Shown here: piece after piece, positions 1-12,281 of the stretch
Numbering within the stretch: the first letter of the stretch is position 1
How the letters are laid out: each line of letters begins with the position of its first letter
Source: Physcia stellaris
Taxonomy: Eukaryota > Ascomycota > Lecanoromycetes > Caliciales > Physciaceae
Length of the DNA stretch: 64,000 nt
Direction: 5' to 3'
NCBI GenBank assembly: GCA_018902385.1
Contig: JABSSW010000077.1
Coordinates: forward strand, 62,001-126,000
Translations under genes and position numbers: made by a program
Notes under the pieces: model-generated
The model's input: the letters and a program-made list of their open reading frames with translations, nothing else
Database searches by the model: none
What the model was told of the DNA's origin: nothing

Positions 1-1280
1 GATATCAAGTTACATCCTGAGTTATACCGATTGTTGGAGGACGACGAGACTCTCGAGCAATTTCTAAGATTACCGCCTGAGCAGATCCTACTAAGATGGT
101 TCAACTATCACCTCAAAAACGCCAAGTGGAATAGAACGTATGCAAACCCACCATGGAGTAGACCTGTACTAATGCAATGATAGAGTCCAGAATTTCTCCA
201 GCGACGTCAAAGACGGTGAGAATTATACTATCCTCCTAAATCAATTAGCACCAGACCTTTGCAGCCGCTCTCCTCTCCAAACACGCGACCTCCACCAGCG
301 AGCCGAACAAGTCCTCGACAACGCCGACAAACTCGACTGCCGCAAATTCCTCTCCGCCACCTCCCTCGTCGCCGGAAACCCGAAACTAAACCTGGCCTTC
401 GTAGCCAACCTCTTCAACACCCACCCTGGCCTTGACCCCATCACCGAGGAAGAAAAAGCGCAAGTCGAAGACTTCGACGCCGAAGGCGAGCGAGAAGCCC
501 GAGTCTTCACCCTCTGGCTCAACTCGCTCGACGTGCAACCATCCGTCATTTCGCTCTTCGACGATCTGGGCGACGGCACTATCCTTCTTCAAGCATACGA
601 CAAAGTCGTACCCGGCAGCGTCAACTGGCGGCACGTCAACAAGCGCCCTGCGTCCGGAGCGGAGTTGATGCGCTTCAAAGCCGTCGAAAACACGAACTAC
701 ACGATCGAACTCGGCAAACAGATGCGCTTCTCGCTGGTCGGGGTGCAGGGCGCCGATATAACCGATGGGCAGCGAACTCTTACCTTGGGGCTTGTGTGGC
801 AGCTCATGCGGCGCGATATCTCCGAGACGCTATCCGCGCTGGCACAGCGATTGGGGAAGCGCGAGATTACAGATAACGAGATGATCAAGTGGGCGAATGA
901 TCAGAGCAAGAAGGGCGGTCGTAGCTCCAGCGTTCGCTCGTTCAAGGATCAGGCTATTGGCAGCGGCGTGTTTCTGCTGGATGTACTGAACGGGATGAAG
1001 AGCAGCTATGTGGACTATGAGCTCGTGACGGCGGGCAGGACGGATGAGGAGGCGTATCTGAATGCGAAGCTGGCGATCAGTATTGCAAGGAAGATGGGCG
1101 CGACGATTTGGTTGGTGCCCGAGGATATTTGTCAGGTGCGGTCGAGGCTGGTTGTTACTTTTATCGGTAAGTCTGAACATGTCATCGGCATCGAGGGATC
1201 AGGTTGTTCTTGGTGAGAAAGAAGGGCATAGGCTAACTTCCAGGATAGGTTCTCTGATGGCGACGGCGGAGAAAATGTAA
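1..1280 (+). CDS. SAC6: Fimbrin (actin-bundling protein), C-terminal part, cut by the window edge
   Basis: Fimbrin cross-links actin filaments at endocytic patches and in the hyphal-tip collar. Exons are read as <1-137, 184-1166 and 1249-1280. The two introns (46 and 82 bp) keep the frame exactly; the first contains a CTAAT-like branch point. The visible part covers two calponin-homology units. Stretches such as LRWFNYHLKNA, FSSDVKDGENYTILLNQLAP and WLNSLDVQPSVISLFDDLGDG are typical of the repeated actin-binding domains. The protein ends FIGSLMATAEKM, as fimbrins do. The N-terminal EF-hand region and the first CH domains lie upstream of position 1. Family identity is secure. The splice sites are inferred from frame and homology. 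Confidence 0.93.
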
Positions 1281-4200
1281 CCGCTTTGTGACGACTGATG
1301 GCTGATGCGAGATGATGGTTGTCGAGTTGGTACCCTAGAGAAAAGCAGTAAATTCAGTATATGCTACATGAGCCGCTCTTGAATCTCTACGTGGGGGCCC
1401 TTCCCTTCAAGGCATCCCGATTCCTTCCCGATTCCTCTCTTATCCTTCATCCCCAAAAACAATACCTCCAACCCTCAAGCAAGCCACCGATTGAAATACC
1501 TCAGAAACCGCCAAGGTTTACGTAGTCCTACTATCAAGCGCTGCCGGATCTGTCCGTCTGCTTCATTCCCCTTTCGATTTCTCTTACCGGTTTTCTTCTT
1601 TTTCTTCCTTCTACACACGGCGAGCCCATGGAAGCTGGGGTTGAGGTTATATGCCCTTCTCTGGAGTAAGCTTATCTCCCCTTTTCCTCCCCTTTTCTGA
1701 TTGTCTCACTACATGCGTAAGATCATAGAGATAGGGATGGGAAAGATAAGAGAGGCGCAGGGCAGGAAAGGAAGGGGGTGGAGTTGGGATGATTTGCTTG
1801 CTTGGAAGGTACGGTGTGTGATTTTCTGGAGGTTGTTCGTTCGCAATGGCTTTGTTGGTAGGCAGTAGGGGTTGGATTCCAGTTTAAATCGAGTAGCAGG
1901 ATCGAAGAAGAAGTAGGAGAAATACCGTTCTGAGGTTATTGTGGAAGAGAGGCATGAGGCAGCCGCTTCGAAGTTATTTGAAAGCAGAAATGAAGAGTTG
2001 CTCAACGCTCGCTATTTGATCAATTCGGCTTCGGACTTGAGTGTACATAGGACTCTCCACTCTCAGGTGACGATTGCAGATTGTATGTATGTACACTGGA
2101 CCCAGTTACGCTTTAGGTGTCGAACGGAGATGTGGGTATGCTACTTTTTCCTTGAAATTGAGTTGGAGGTTGTTATTTCTTCTTTGGGGATGTTGGGATT
2201 CTGAGTCTGTGCTCTGGGAAGGCGGAAAATCAGATTATTTAAGTATGGATGCCAGAGGGGGAAGGGTGGCTTTGTAACAGTGCACAAATGCTGTGCCCTC
2301 GTGTATAGTCGTGCTGCGATCAGCGCGATGGAGATGGTCATTTTTTTTTTGTTTTTTCCACAGTGAGCTCTGTCGCTTACTACTTTGGAGACAGGTTTGA
2401 TCATGAGCTCGTGCATGTCGTGCGATTGAAAAGATCGGGGATCAAGTGCAAACGTGATGCAGATAACTGTCAGTGCTTGAGATATTTGACGATACAGAAG
2501 CTTGTGAGAAAGAACAGCTAACAGATTAGAAAGGTATAGTATTGTTCCATGACTCTCGCAAAACTTACACATTCAGATCATCATATTGACTCAGGCTGTT
2601 CTGCGACTTGCTCACTCAAAAATATAATATTAATAGAAGTATTGACGTTCATACACGCGGACATTCTCTTACATCATCTAACAGTGAAGAATTTGGATTA
2701 AACACTGATCACAAAATCGAGAGTCGAGAAGTAAACTCGAACGTTGGATTAATTTTCAAAGTTTCGCTTTCTCGAGTTCCACGCTCAGAGAAGAGTAAGC
2801 TTTCATTCCAAGCCGTAGACGGAGGAAATAGAAACCTACCACATAGGAAGAACACTGTGTTGTACAGGCACCTGGGGAGCAAGAGATAATATACCGATCA
2901 GAGTGAAACTGGCACCCTAAATCATATACAACAAAATTTAGAAAACAAAAAAAAAACAAACAAAACTTCTCCCAAAAGAACCAGAGATAGAGCCAGGAAG
3001 CAAGGATCCCTGTGTCACTTCTTGCTTCCATGAATTTTTGCCCCCGTGGAAACGCCTTAGCACCAGAACGACAGAGCTAGAGAGTAGGAGCGCAGAAACG
3101 GAGGCCGGTAACCCAGGAATCCGGAAAGGTTCTGTTTTGAGAATTGCTGGGATGGATTATGGTGGTCAGCGAGGGACGCGGAATTCGATGACTTGGTGGA
3201 CTTGGCGATTTTGGTTATTGATTTGGAGTATGGCGGTTTGGGATTGACTTCGCTAGTCGTGTGTCTGTCAAGTTACTAGAGAAAGTAGCTTCCGTGACAA
3301 GGTTGCTGTGCGTATGGTAGCTTTACAGTGGACCTTCTGAATCGGGGGTGTGAGGTAGAGGGGCCATATAAATGGGCACCGGACAAGGTACGGCAACAAG
3401 GATCTAATCAGAGGAGAGCTTGTTGAGGGAACATACTTAATATATGCTGGTACCAGTACTACGGTCGTGTGTACATGATAGCATACATACACTGTGAATG
3501 AGAAAGGAGTTCTGAGATATGATATGCTTTTCGTATTCGATCTTTCGATTGCTCGGCATCATTTTCTGATCGATTCTGTACGGAGCGAATGGGATTAACT
3601 TTACATAGTTAAAGAGCGACTAACGCATATAAAAAATGCAGAATCAAAACAGCTAGTTCATATCGTGACTTCTACACGGAGACCATGAGCATGATGGGAA
3701 TGACAAAGAGCAAGAAAAGCGGGCGGAATTGAGAATCACGCTGATTTGTGAACTCGGATGTTCTTGTTCTTGAGTAATTCGGTTCCCAGAGGATGGTTAG
3801 ATCGAGGGGATATTTTCGAATCAACGAATGATGGAGTTGCAAAATCTACCTGCCTGTTATATGTCTCTGCTGTTCCTTACAGCGGTCGCTGAATATGGCG
3901 TTTTGTGCGTTTAAACTAGTGTTCAGGTAGCGAAAGAGGCAAGGAAAGAAGGGGGATTTCTAGCTATTCGCGTGATCTTGAGTTAATTCACTGTGCTGAT
4001 AATCTTTGATGGCTTTCTTTCTCATTGTCGTGATAATTCTTGGATATCCTATTAGCCTTAGATAATCTTTCGTGATAAGTTCAGTATCTTGAATTCAGAA
4101 CGAGTGTCTTGAGATTTCAGATGGCTAGAGTGATTCCATCGACAGTAGTAAAGAAAAATGACAGACTGCGTAATGACTGTATTATTGGGCTTGCTGAATT

Positions 4201-4403
4201 GGTAGCTTCGTCCAGGGCCAACCAGTGCGAATCAAGAAATGAGTTTGCAAAGTGCACGATAGTACTCGCGAGTTTCCATGTCCGGCTAAATCTGACCGAT
4301 TTCCAAGATCCACACGATGACTACATGTAAGGTCGGCAAGTACCGTAGGTAATCGCACTGCCGCTCCGTGTCGTCGGAAGGGCATTGATGTAAGTAGCAT
4401 TGA
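1281..4403. other. Gene-free spacer, about 3.1 kb
   Basis: This stretch holds the fimbrin 3' untranslated region and then moderately AT-rich DNA. Open frames on both strands stay below 150 codons, lack coding-like residue composition and do not join through splice sites into a recognisable protein. Several A- or T-homopolymers are present (near 2340 and 2950). No tRNA, inverted repeat or transposon protein was recognised. Confidence 0.6.
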
Positions 4404-6465
4404 TCAACCCCTTCGACTCAACGATCCAACGCCTGTGACCTCGCTCGTTGTTAGATTGGGCTTGCTCTCCATCAAAGAACTTTCTTCTGCATCCTCTTCT
4501 GATTCGCCAACCACCGCATGCGGATCATTGTGGCTCCGAGTCAACCTTGGATGGTTTTTATCCACCCCGTCAGGTACACCAAGTAGCGCACCCTCCTTAG
4601 TGACAGGGATCGAGTTGCCGCAATTTTGCCAATAGCCCTGACCAGCCTCTTCGTAGGCCAGGCGGTGCAGTTGCAGCTTCTCGTCCAGCAGGTATTGTAT
4701 CCGCTTATGGTCTTTGTAATGAAATATTCGTCTCAGCCCACAGACAATGGTGCTCAAGAGCAGACTCAACGAGATCAAAATCGCGCCTACGATCAGGATG
4801 ATGGCCACGCCGAGAACCGAGAAAGAGGTGGTCCCCGATGCGCTTCGGACTTTCTGTGCACGGCACAGTTTCTTTTCCTCCTTTGAGCGGGGAGGTTGTA
4901 TCAAGTTCTTGTCTGTCGTTGTCGGTGGCCCGGTGGCGTATTGCACGGCGAGAATCTGGAGCCTTGCTAGAGACGTGGCCATCCATGAGCTGACTTCGAT
5001 TGTCCACTGATTATCGGGCAATGCCTCTTGAACTGTATTGAACAGTGTGTCGGAGGCGCGCAACGCATCGCCACCCAGCCCGTATGTGCTGTAGAATGTG
5101 GTTGCTGAGAGCGAGTGCAACGCTAAGCGATCCCTGATAGCTCCTTGCATGAGGTTCAAACCCAAATCGTGAGAGGCGTTGATGGCCACTAGGGCTGCTG
5201 TTAATGGTGTACATCTATCCTTGGCACAGAACTGGTATTGGTCGGCACATGCGAGAGCGTTTATGAAGTGATCGGAGTCGTACAGAGTGGTTGTCGTTCC
5301 GGCTTCGGGTCTGGGGACAGGGTATTCTGTGGTTGCGCTGAACCACGGGTCTTTGACTGGACCACTATATTTCACTGAGTTGGGTGCCAGTAGAAACAAA
5401 GAAACGTCGGCATCACTTCGGTTTAGGGCAGGTACAGGTTGCCACGTAGCATTGGGATTACCAACTGAAGCTGAGAACGAGCTGACAATCATCAGCAAAC
5501 TATTACGTACAGCAAGAGAACTTGACATACTTCAAGGTATAACCCAGGCTGAGGTACGCAGTGTGCGTATCGTACATGTACGTGTAATTTGTTCCTCCAA
5601 GAGTTGGACCGAAATTGAGATACTCCATAGTATCACCATTCAAGACTGTTCCGGGAGCCGTGAAGTTGGCGAGAGTAAAGTAGTCTTTAGTTTGAATAGG
5701 CGAACAGGTCGTCACTTTGCGGTAGCCTAACGTCTGGAACCCTGGTGTGTTGATGCCCAGATCTCTGAGGGAATCAATGAGACCTGTATCCATCTCATAC
5801 GCCGCATTACTTCCCTCCAAGCAGGTATCGGCGGCAAAGGGGCAAGATGCGTTCTGTTTGACTTTCCATGCTATTCGCTCTTGGACATACTGGTTGCAGT
5901 TCAGCACATTACGTGTGACACCGTAACAGTCTCTGGCGTAGTTTAATGCCGCTTTCGTCTCGTTAATAGTGTTGAGTTGAGTTTGAAACACGTCCGCGGT
6001 AGATTCCGAGTTGCCCCCAGTAAAAGTTCCACAAGAAGGCGAGATGATGAGTGTCTCATTACCTGGTGCTTTGGTGACTTCGGAGGAGAAGACTCCAGCA
6101 AGACCAAAGAGAGCCGTGCTTAGTAAAGCCAGGATGGCTATAGGCAGTGATCGCAGTAATGGTTTCTCAGAAGTTTTACGCCAAGCCCACGCTATTTGTA
6201 GCAGCTCCCGTGCTGCTCTGGTCGGAGAGCTGGTGTTGCGAAGTATGACTTGTCGCTGTTGGTGAATTCCGAGTTGAGGGTCATTCTTCGAGAAGAGCTG
6301 ATGCAACGAGAAAGCCAGTATGGACCAGAATGCAGCCCCGGCGGCGGAGACGAAGAGGGCGAGAAAAGCTGTCAAGAGGCCGCCATCACGAGAAGAAAGA
6401 GTGATAGTCGAACCTAGTACTACGCCGCGAGACCAATTGATCCAGTGTCCAGTGTAGGTAGACAT
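4404..6465 (-). CDS. Fungal multi-pass membrane protein of unknown function
   Basis: Two exons (6465-5531 and 5481-4404) joined over a 49-bp intron give 670 residues. A hydrophobic segment lies near residues 29-58 and a second at about 106-128. They are followed by a long ectodomain with many N-glycosylation sequons (NET, NAS, NFT, NYT, NAT, NRS) and paired cysteines. A third membrane segment lies near 532-560, before a charged cytoplasmic tail of about 110 residues. This topology suggests a plasma-membrane or secretory-pathway protein. Similar uncharacterised proteins occur in filamentous ascomycetes, but I recognise no domain of known function. The start is the first ATG of the open frame, before the first hydrophobic segment. 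A short inverted-repeat element lies about 210 bp upstream, in the likely promoter. Confidence 0.8.
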
Positions 6466-6674
6466 CGCAAGCTTCGTTGTTGATAGCGTGGTTCAAAGAA
6501 TTTCAACAAGTATCAAATGCGAGACAGTAGAGTCTATAGATAGCCTCTTGCTCTGGGTAGAATTTCGAGGACGGGTGGGCGATAGCCTTTCACAGTTTCA
6601 GTAAATAAGCATCCGAAGTGCCACACGCCGTGCCGAGTCCGGACATTTTTCTAAGAGTCTGCATGCGACGCGTC

Positions 6675-6801
6675 CAGTGGTTTGGCACAGCGGGTAGTTG
6701 GCGTCGACTAATTTGTTCTAACCACTAGAAGCAAGTCTCATACAAAGGATTGAATCGCTATCGAGCTAGAGAGTCTAATAACCGGCTGTGCCAAGCTACT
6801 G
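6675..6801. mobile_element. Short non-autonomous DNA transposon (MITE), copy A
   Basis: A 127-bp unit has imperfect terminal inverted repeats. The left end reads CAGTGGTTTGGCACAGCGGG. The right end, read in reverse complement, begins CAGTAGCTTGGCACAGCCGG. The ends are thus CAGT...ACTG. The interior (6704-6785) is shared with a second unit at 59208-59357, including TTTGTTCTAACC and GAGTCTAAT. There is no coding capacity. Termini of the CAGNG type suggest hAT-like mobilisation, but no clear target-site duplication is visible, so the superfamily is open. Confidence 0.6.
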
Positions 6802-8389
6802 GAATTGTCATCCAATCTTCATAAATGGCGCATTATTTTGCTTGATCGTCAGTGTACAAGGGAAGGAGTAACAAGCTTTTACGAGCCTTGCCGGGGTATC
6901 GTTGTGGAGCAAGATGGAGCTGAAACTTGAGCAAGGCTGACAGATGGCAATACTAGTGGCTATCAATAACAGCTTTCGATCTTTTACTGCTGATTGGCGC
7001 GGCTGCAGGCCTGACATGGATGTGAACGAGTGAGGGTGTAGTGAAAGAACGCTAGCGAGTCCAGACCCGGAGAAGCGTAACCTCATCTGAGTTAAGGTAT
7101 GAGCATTGAGATACGTAGCCCCAATTCGAATTAAGCTTTCGGTCCGAGTAGCAGAAAGAAGCAGAGTCATAGAATGGGCCCATACTAGTTGACTTGCAGT
7201 GGTGAATATCATATGCGTACTTCGGTTATCGTCCAATAAAATGTATGCCTCCAACGTGGGGGCCTCTTGTCTTCATGACAGCAGTCTGCCTTGTCCGATT
7301 AGGTGAACCTGTAGATCGCCGGTTGCGATCTGCAAAAGGGACATTTAGCTCGTGACGCACGCATGAGATTTGACAGTAGGCTATACCCGTGGGTGAGCAG
7401 AAGTTGAGCCGTGCTATGACTTCCTTCGTCTTGAGGATATGCCTTGAGTTAATCCGGAAACACAGCTGTCATGGAAACAAGGCAAGAATACACGACGTGC
7501 AGGAGTCTTTGCTTTGTATGCGCACCATGTCTGGAGATCCTAGCCTGATTGGCTCTGCTTCTCAGGAAAACTGCACCATGTGACTCGAGGCCGTAAGGTG
7601 ATATACACGTGCTCTCAGTGGGCTTTTGAGCAGCAACTGTATCATTGTGAATGCCTTTCAGATCCTTCATCAGGTAGGACTTCTTGGAGGGCCATCAGAG
7701 TGAAGGCGATAGTCATACTTGGCTACGGAGTTGCTCTTGAGTCTTGCATGTCCAAGCACACGCTCTGGATAAATTGAGCACCAAAATGACGTGGACATCT
7801 GGTTATCCGGGTCAGAAACAAGATCAGTGTCAGAGGTTCACTCACGTCACCTTTACCAAGATATGCTATCATGATTTCATAGGTACCCATGCCTTTACGG
7901 CGCTCATTTTGGTCGAAAGCGAGCGTCTTACAGAAACAGTGCGTGCGGCTTTTATTTCTAAGACTCTGAATATCTCTGTTAGAAAAGTCAATTGATGAAC
8001 GAGGAAGGGGTATTCATATATCACAGCTTGGATCTATCAGCCTGATATAGATTTTCCGGCGTTTTTATCCTAGCCTTCATAGGTTTACCACGTTGGCGGC
8101 TATGCTGGATTCTCCCCCGCCCCGCCTAAGATCGATCATTTCATTTCACTCCAAGACGACTTCTTCGTGCTATTGCTCTTCTGGATCGAGGAGAAGTCGG
8201 TTGCTCGAAACGAGGTTGTCTTACTAGTGAAAGGGGAAGTCAACATTTTCTGCTTTGACCTTGGGCCTGGTCAACACCAGTCACGTGTACCCCTGGCCTT
8301 GCTCCTCAAAAACAGCCGAATGACAACACACCCTCCTACAGTTGATGCCCACAAAGCTTCAATTCCTAGATGCAAAAAGCAAAAGACTC

Positions 8390-8424
8390 CTGAGGAAACT
8401 ATCCCTCAACGGGAGGTTCCTCAG
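8390..8424. repeat. Small hairpin
   Basis: CTGAGGAA is followed after 19 bases by TTCCTCAG, a perfect 8-bp stem. It has no gene context that would make it a terminator or a structured RNA. It may be chance or a transposon remnant. Confidence 0.4.
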
Positions 8425-8508
8425 TACAGAAATCCCTGGCGAAGGATTTGCTTTCGGCCGCTTAGCTTATAGGTGACGCGTTGGATCGAACGCCCGTCCT
8501 TGGTGTGT

Positions 8509-8554
8509 TTCCCACATTCAGACCCATTTAGGGTTCGAAATGTGAATGTGGGAA
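8509..8554. repeat. Hairpin with a 12-bp perfect stem
   Basis: TTCCCACATTCA pairs perfectly with TGAATGTGGGAA across a loop of about 22 bases. A 12-bp perfect stem is unlikely by chance at this spacing. The nearby GGATCGAA and GGTTCGAAA words look slightly like tRNA B boxes, but no cloverleaf folds around them. Confidence 0.5.
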
Positions 8555-8991
8555 GTCTTGGTCCCACTTTACCACCTAAGCCACTTGTCAGTTGGGGATT
8601 GAATGCCTTATTAGAAATATGAACATGCGGGAACCGAGATTTCTGATGAATGTGCCGCACCAAAGGCCTGGCGATTTCCGGTTCACTTAATCGGCGAGGA
8701 AGTTTGCGATCTATCAGCTGCTCCATCATCAGCGAGATAATGAGATGAGAAGATGGTCGAACGACTCCGCAAAGAAGTCATCACCATCCCAGATTGCTAG
8801 CGCTTTCAATGTGACACTGTAAAACGAGTCAAGCACCTTTCATCAGACTGACTTTTTGTATCAGGTGATCATACCTTTGCTTCCATACAAACATCCTAAT
8901 CCTCATACCTAAAGTATAAAACGATGAAATTCCAGCATCAAGCTTTCCACAGATATCTTTACCTTCTTTCATTATCTCTGGAGAGCTCACT

Positions 8992-9467
8992 ATGGCAAAC
9001 CCGAACAGAGATGATTGGCCCCCTTGGGCAAGCCCACCAACCAGAACGACTCTTCTGCCTCCAATACAACCCAAATTCAAAGGGCCCCAACTCAGAAAGA
9101 CTCAAGCAGCGCAAAGGAGAAAAAAGATAACGACTTTACGTCCAATAACAGCGGTAACAGCACGGCAGAAGATGCAAAGGAATTCAGTTCTTCTCACAAA
9201 GAAACTGGCATTTGGGACGGTACATCCAGAGCAACGACCTCTCAGCCTCGCGGTGCGGACCACCTCCCCAAATATCCACGGTCAAAGCCGGAGCAAAAGC
9301 CAAATGGTGGAAAAAGCATCTCCAGTCCTGCCGTCGGGCAAAGCCGTCCGAAAAAACTTCATGATCCCGATGAGCGAGAGTATGACCACTTTTTCGACGA
9401 AGCCGATGAGATAGAAGCCCGTTATGATCGGGATGCTTATTCTAAGAAAAGTAGGCGGTATCCGTGA
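8992..9467 (+). CDS. Small disordered hypothetical protein, apparently frame-shifted
   Basis: From about 9024 to the stop at 9467 one frame is strongly coding-like. It is hydrophilic and rich in S, N, K, D and E, and ends with an acidic patch around DEREYDHFFDEADEIEARYD. That frame has no ATG before a stop at 9012-9014. The neighbouring frame does have a good start at 8992 (MANPNRDDWPP). The two would join if the C5 run at 9019-9023 were C6. So this is a sequencing error, a recent frameshift, or a gene with an unseen 5' exon. About 158 residues are expected after correction. No domain is recognised and function is unknown. Confidence 0.35.
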
Positions 9468-10319
9468 AACATTGCTTGAGGTTGGCAATAGCAGAAGGGT
9501 TTGGACTGTAACATTTTTGGTAGGGATCTTTGTAGGATAGGACGATTGGATTGAAGAACGAAGAGAACATCGAGGTTTCAAGATATCGAAGATAGTGGTC
9601 CGGTCTGGTATTCCTGTGGAGTCTGTCGATTATGTCCGAGGAGCATTCAAGGTGCAGAGCTGTTGAGGATACTGCACGCCTCAAATCCAATAGGTAGATA
9701 GCACATCGACTCTCTCTACAGGAAAATGCATCCCAAGATAAGACTTTTCGCTATCCAATTACCAAAGATATGCTTTTCTCGGTACCCCTTATGTTATATC
9801 GTCATTTGGCACCTCTTGACCTTAACCAAATTTCCAGCGGTCGTCAACAGTGACTCTTCTGCGAGACCGAGGGAGATATCAGATTATTTCTTTTGTTCCA
9901 TGGGTCTAGCTCGTCTGGTACTCTTGCTAATAAGTAATTAGATAGCTATTGTTGTGATATCCCACCAAGCTGCCTTTGAGATCGCTGACAGAGCTGAGCG
10001 TGGCTGAATCTGCCTTGACCCTTCTTCTCAAAGAGCTTTCTTGCCATGAACTAGATCTAGAGTCACAGATCCAGCGATCAGCTCAGAGGTCTCAACAAGT
10101 CGGTGTTCCTTACAATGGTTCGAAATTGATGGCTGGGAGTTGAGACGAAGTCGACGTTTCAAATCTGCCCTAGCTGAGCATTTCGGACAGGACATTTCAT
10201 TCCTTGTCCTCCACTTAAGCCACCATAATACTTTCGCGGGTCTCAGAGTAACTCACGATCAAGACGAATTAGCATCCCAACCTACACACCACCCTCAAAT
10301 ACCCTGACCTTTTACCAAA
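9468..10319. other. Spacer, likely promoter of the GRASP gene
   Basis: No convincing coding frame is present. The last 60 bases before the GRASP start are CA/CT-rich (CCTACACACCACCCTC and similar), which is usual for fungal 5' untranslated regions. Confidence 0.5.
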
Positions 10320-11482
10320 ATGGCAACCGTGTTCGGCGCCCTCAACCGCTTCATCTCCCGCCTCGACTCCGAAAGCCCCTCACAATCCCGCTACGAATCC
10401 TCCGCATCAGGCTTCCAAGTCCTGCGCAACAAAAACCCAGAAATCCCCATTGAGCCCTGGTACGACTTCATAGTCGGGATCAACGGGCGACAGATAGTAC
10501 TTCCCCCACCCCATTCTCACCCCTCCCCCCATCTCCAAAACCCAGACCAATCCCCTCCACCAGTCCCACTAACACCAAAGCCCAGGACACCCCCTCCCCC
10601 CCCCTCCTCGCGACCGAAATCCGCAACTGCGCCGGCAGCACCGCAACCCTAACGCTCTGGTCCGCCAAAGGCAGCACAACCCGCACCCTGCCCCTCCACA
10701 TCCCAACCCCCAGCCCCACGCTCGGCCTAACCCTGCAATGGACGCCCCTCTCGACAACGCACTCGGTCTGGCACATCCTGGACATCGCGCCCTCCTCGCC
10801 CGCCTCCCTCGCCGGACTCCTCCCTTACAGCGACTACATCGTCGGCACGCCCGAGGGCTGCATCCACGGCGACTCCGGCCTCGGCGAGCTGGTTGAGGAT
10901 TATTTGGGACGTAGTTTAAGGCTGTATGTATACAATCATGAGTACAGCGTCACGCGGGAGATCAGTATCACGCCGTCGCGCAACTGGGGCGGGGAGGGCG
11001 CGCTGGGGTGTGTGTTGGGGTATGGGGCGCTGCATCGGCTGCCGCAGCCGTTGGGGCAGGGGCCGGTTGCGGGGCCTGGGGAGGTGGTTTTTGGAGATGG
11101 AGAGGAGAGTGCGCGCTTCTCGAACGAGGAACCCAATCGCGCCTTTACGCCCTCTTCGGTGCCGCTCAGACAGCCTTCGCCGAGTACCTTCCTCGTGCCT
11201 GCGGCGATGGATCTCCCGCCTCCACCTGCGGCGTCGAAGGGGGCGCAGTCGCCGGCTTCGGGGCGAGCGGGGAGGAAACCGAAGGTTGTGAGGGGTAATA
11301 GTGCGTTTGAGGATATGTTTAAAGAGGGGCAGGCGAAGAGCCAGGAAGAGGATTTCGCGCCGGCGTCGAGGGTGAAAGTTGCGCCTCCTCCCGGTGGGCC
11401 CCCACTATCTTCTCGCAGTCCGGCACCTGATCATGGCGCGAAGACTCCAGAGCCAGAAGCACCGCACGAGAGCGAAGGCTGA
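10320..11482 (+). CDS. GRH1: GRASP family protein (Grh1 / GRASP65 homologue)
   Basis: GRASP proteins sit on the cytoplasmic face of the early Golgi and ER exit sites and act in tethering and unconventional secretion. Exons 10320-10496 and 10586-11482, over an 89-bp intron, give 357 residues. The two PDZ-like halves of the GRASP domain fill about residues 1-200. Visible signatures are FGALNRFISRLDSE, GFQVLRNKNPE, PWYDFIVGINGR, ATEIRNCAGS, LGLTLQWTPLS, VWHILDIAP and WGGEGALGCVLGYGALHRLP. A proline/serine-rich disordered tail follows. The N-terminus is MATVF: Gly2 is absent, so the N-myristoylation seen in animal GRASP65/55 is not expected. This agrees with yeast Grh1, which uses an acetylated amphipathic helix. 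The 5' exon is C-rich and the intron very C-rich. Confidence 0.95.
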
Positions 11483-12281
11483 GAATACGAGGGCTCACCA
11501 TAAGACTGAGAGCCCACACGCGAACCACCCAACCTCAGTCTCGCATCCCCAAACCTTGCAAAATGCGAACCCTCGTGCAAATCAAAATATATACCCCCTC
11601 TGCTGCTTCAGCAACAATTCACGAATCCCCTACCGAAGAACGGTAACGCAACCGCCACTTACTAGCTACGAGCATTCGCCAGATTCTCAAGCGTCTCGTT
11701 GCCTGCAGTCTGGAAAAGGAAGTCGAGTGCAAGCTCTAGTAGAGATGGAGAAGAGGCGCTGCATGCGTACAGTGAAAGCCACACGACTCAAGCATCTATC
11801 CCATTTTTGGCACGGTGATCACGCTTCTGCTAGTACTCATTCTACAGAAAGGATTTAGTATGAGGTTGAGATGGGAGTATTTTATCGCGAGGAACATATC
11901 GACTTGATGGTGGAAGGCTGGGGGTCGATGCTTGTGATATATCTGCGAAAGTGAAGTGGGGATTCAGATGGGTAGGTAGGGAGAAGAGGTAGCTAGCTCT
12001 CAAGCAAATTCAGAACCTTTCGGAGCAAGCTATGTATGTAGCGGGTATCATGGAAGCAAAAGCCAAATTAGCAAAAAGCAAAGAGCAAAGGGTAAGTAGT
12101 AACGCCCCGGCCCATATATCCCACCACCATCCATCCCATCGGACTCTCAAGCTCCCTTACTTCCCTTAAATCATATGTGCCACCAACCATAGCCCTCCCT
12201 CAACAGAGCGGCCCCCTTTTCCCCGGCCAATCTCTCTCCGCTTGTCAGCTTCTCTCTTCCGCCCTACTGACTGCTCGACCG
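11483..12281. other. Spacer between convergent genes
   Basis: This DNA lies between the 3' ends of the GRASP (plus) and Sub1 (minus) genes. It should hold both 3' untranslated regions. Open frames here are not coding-like. Confidence 0.5.

Larger units (their letters stand above)
6466..8991. other. Gene-free spacer with a MITE and two small hairpins
   Basis: The first 200 bp are the probable promoter of the minus-strand membrane protein. A short inverted-repeat element follows at 6675-6801 and hairpins occur at 8390-8424 and 8509-8554. Open frames here (up to about 148 codons) are not coding-like and cannot be joined into a known protein. Confidence 0.55.

Noticed and set aside
2141-2572. 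143-codon minus-strand frame in the first spacer
   Set aside because: Its composition resembles random translation and it joins to no other exon.
6808-7254. 148-codon minus-strand frame
   Set aside because: No domain, no coding-like composition and no splice partners. It starts beside the MITE and is likely chance.
10480-11298. Glycine/arginine/cysteine-rich frames overlapping the GRASP gene
   Set aside because: They are shadows of a GC-rich coding exon; the real frame gives clear GRASP motifs.
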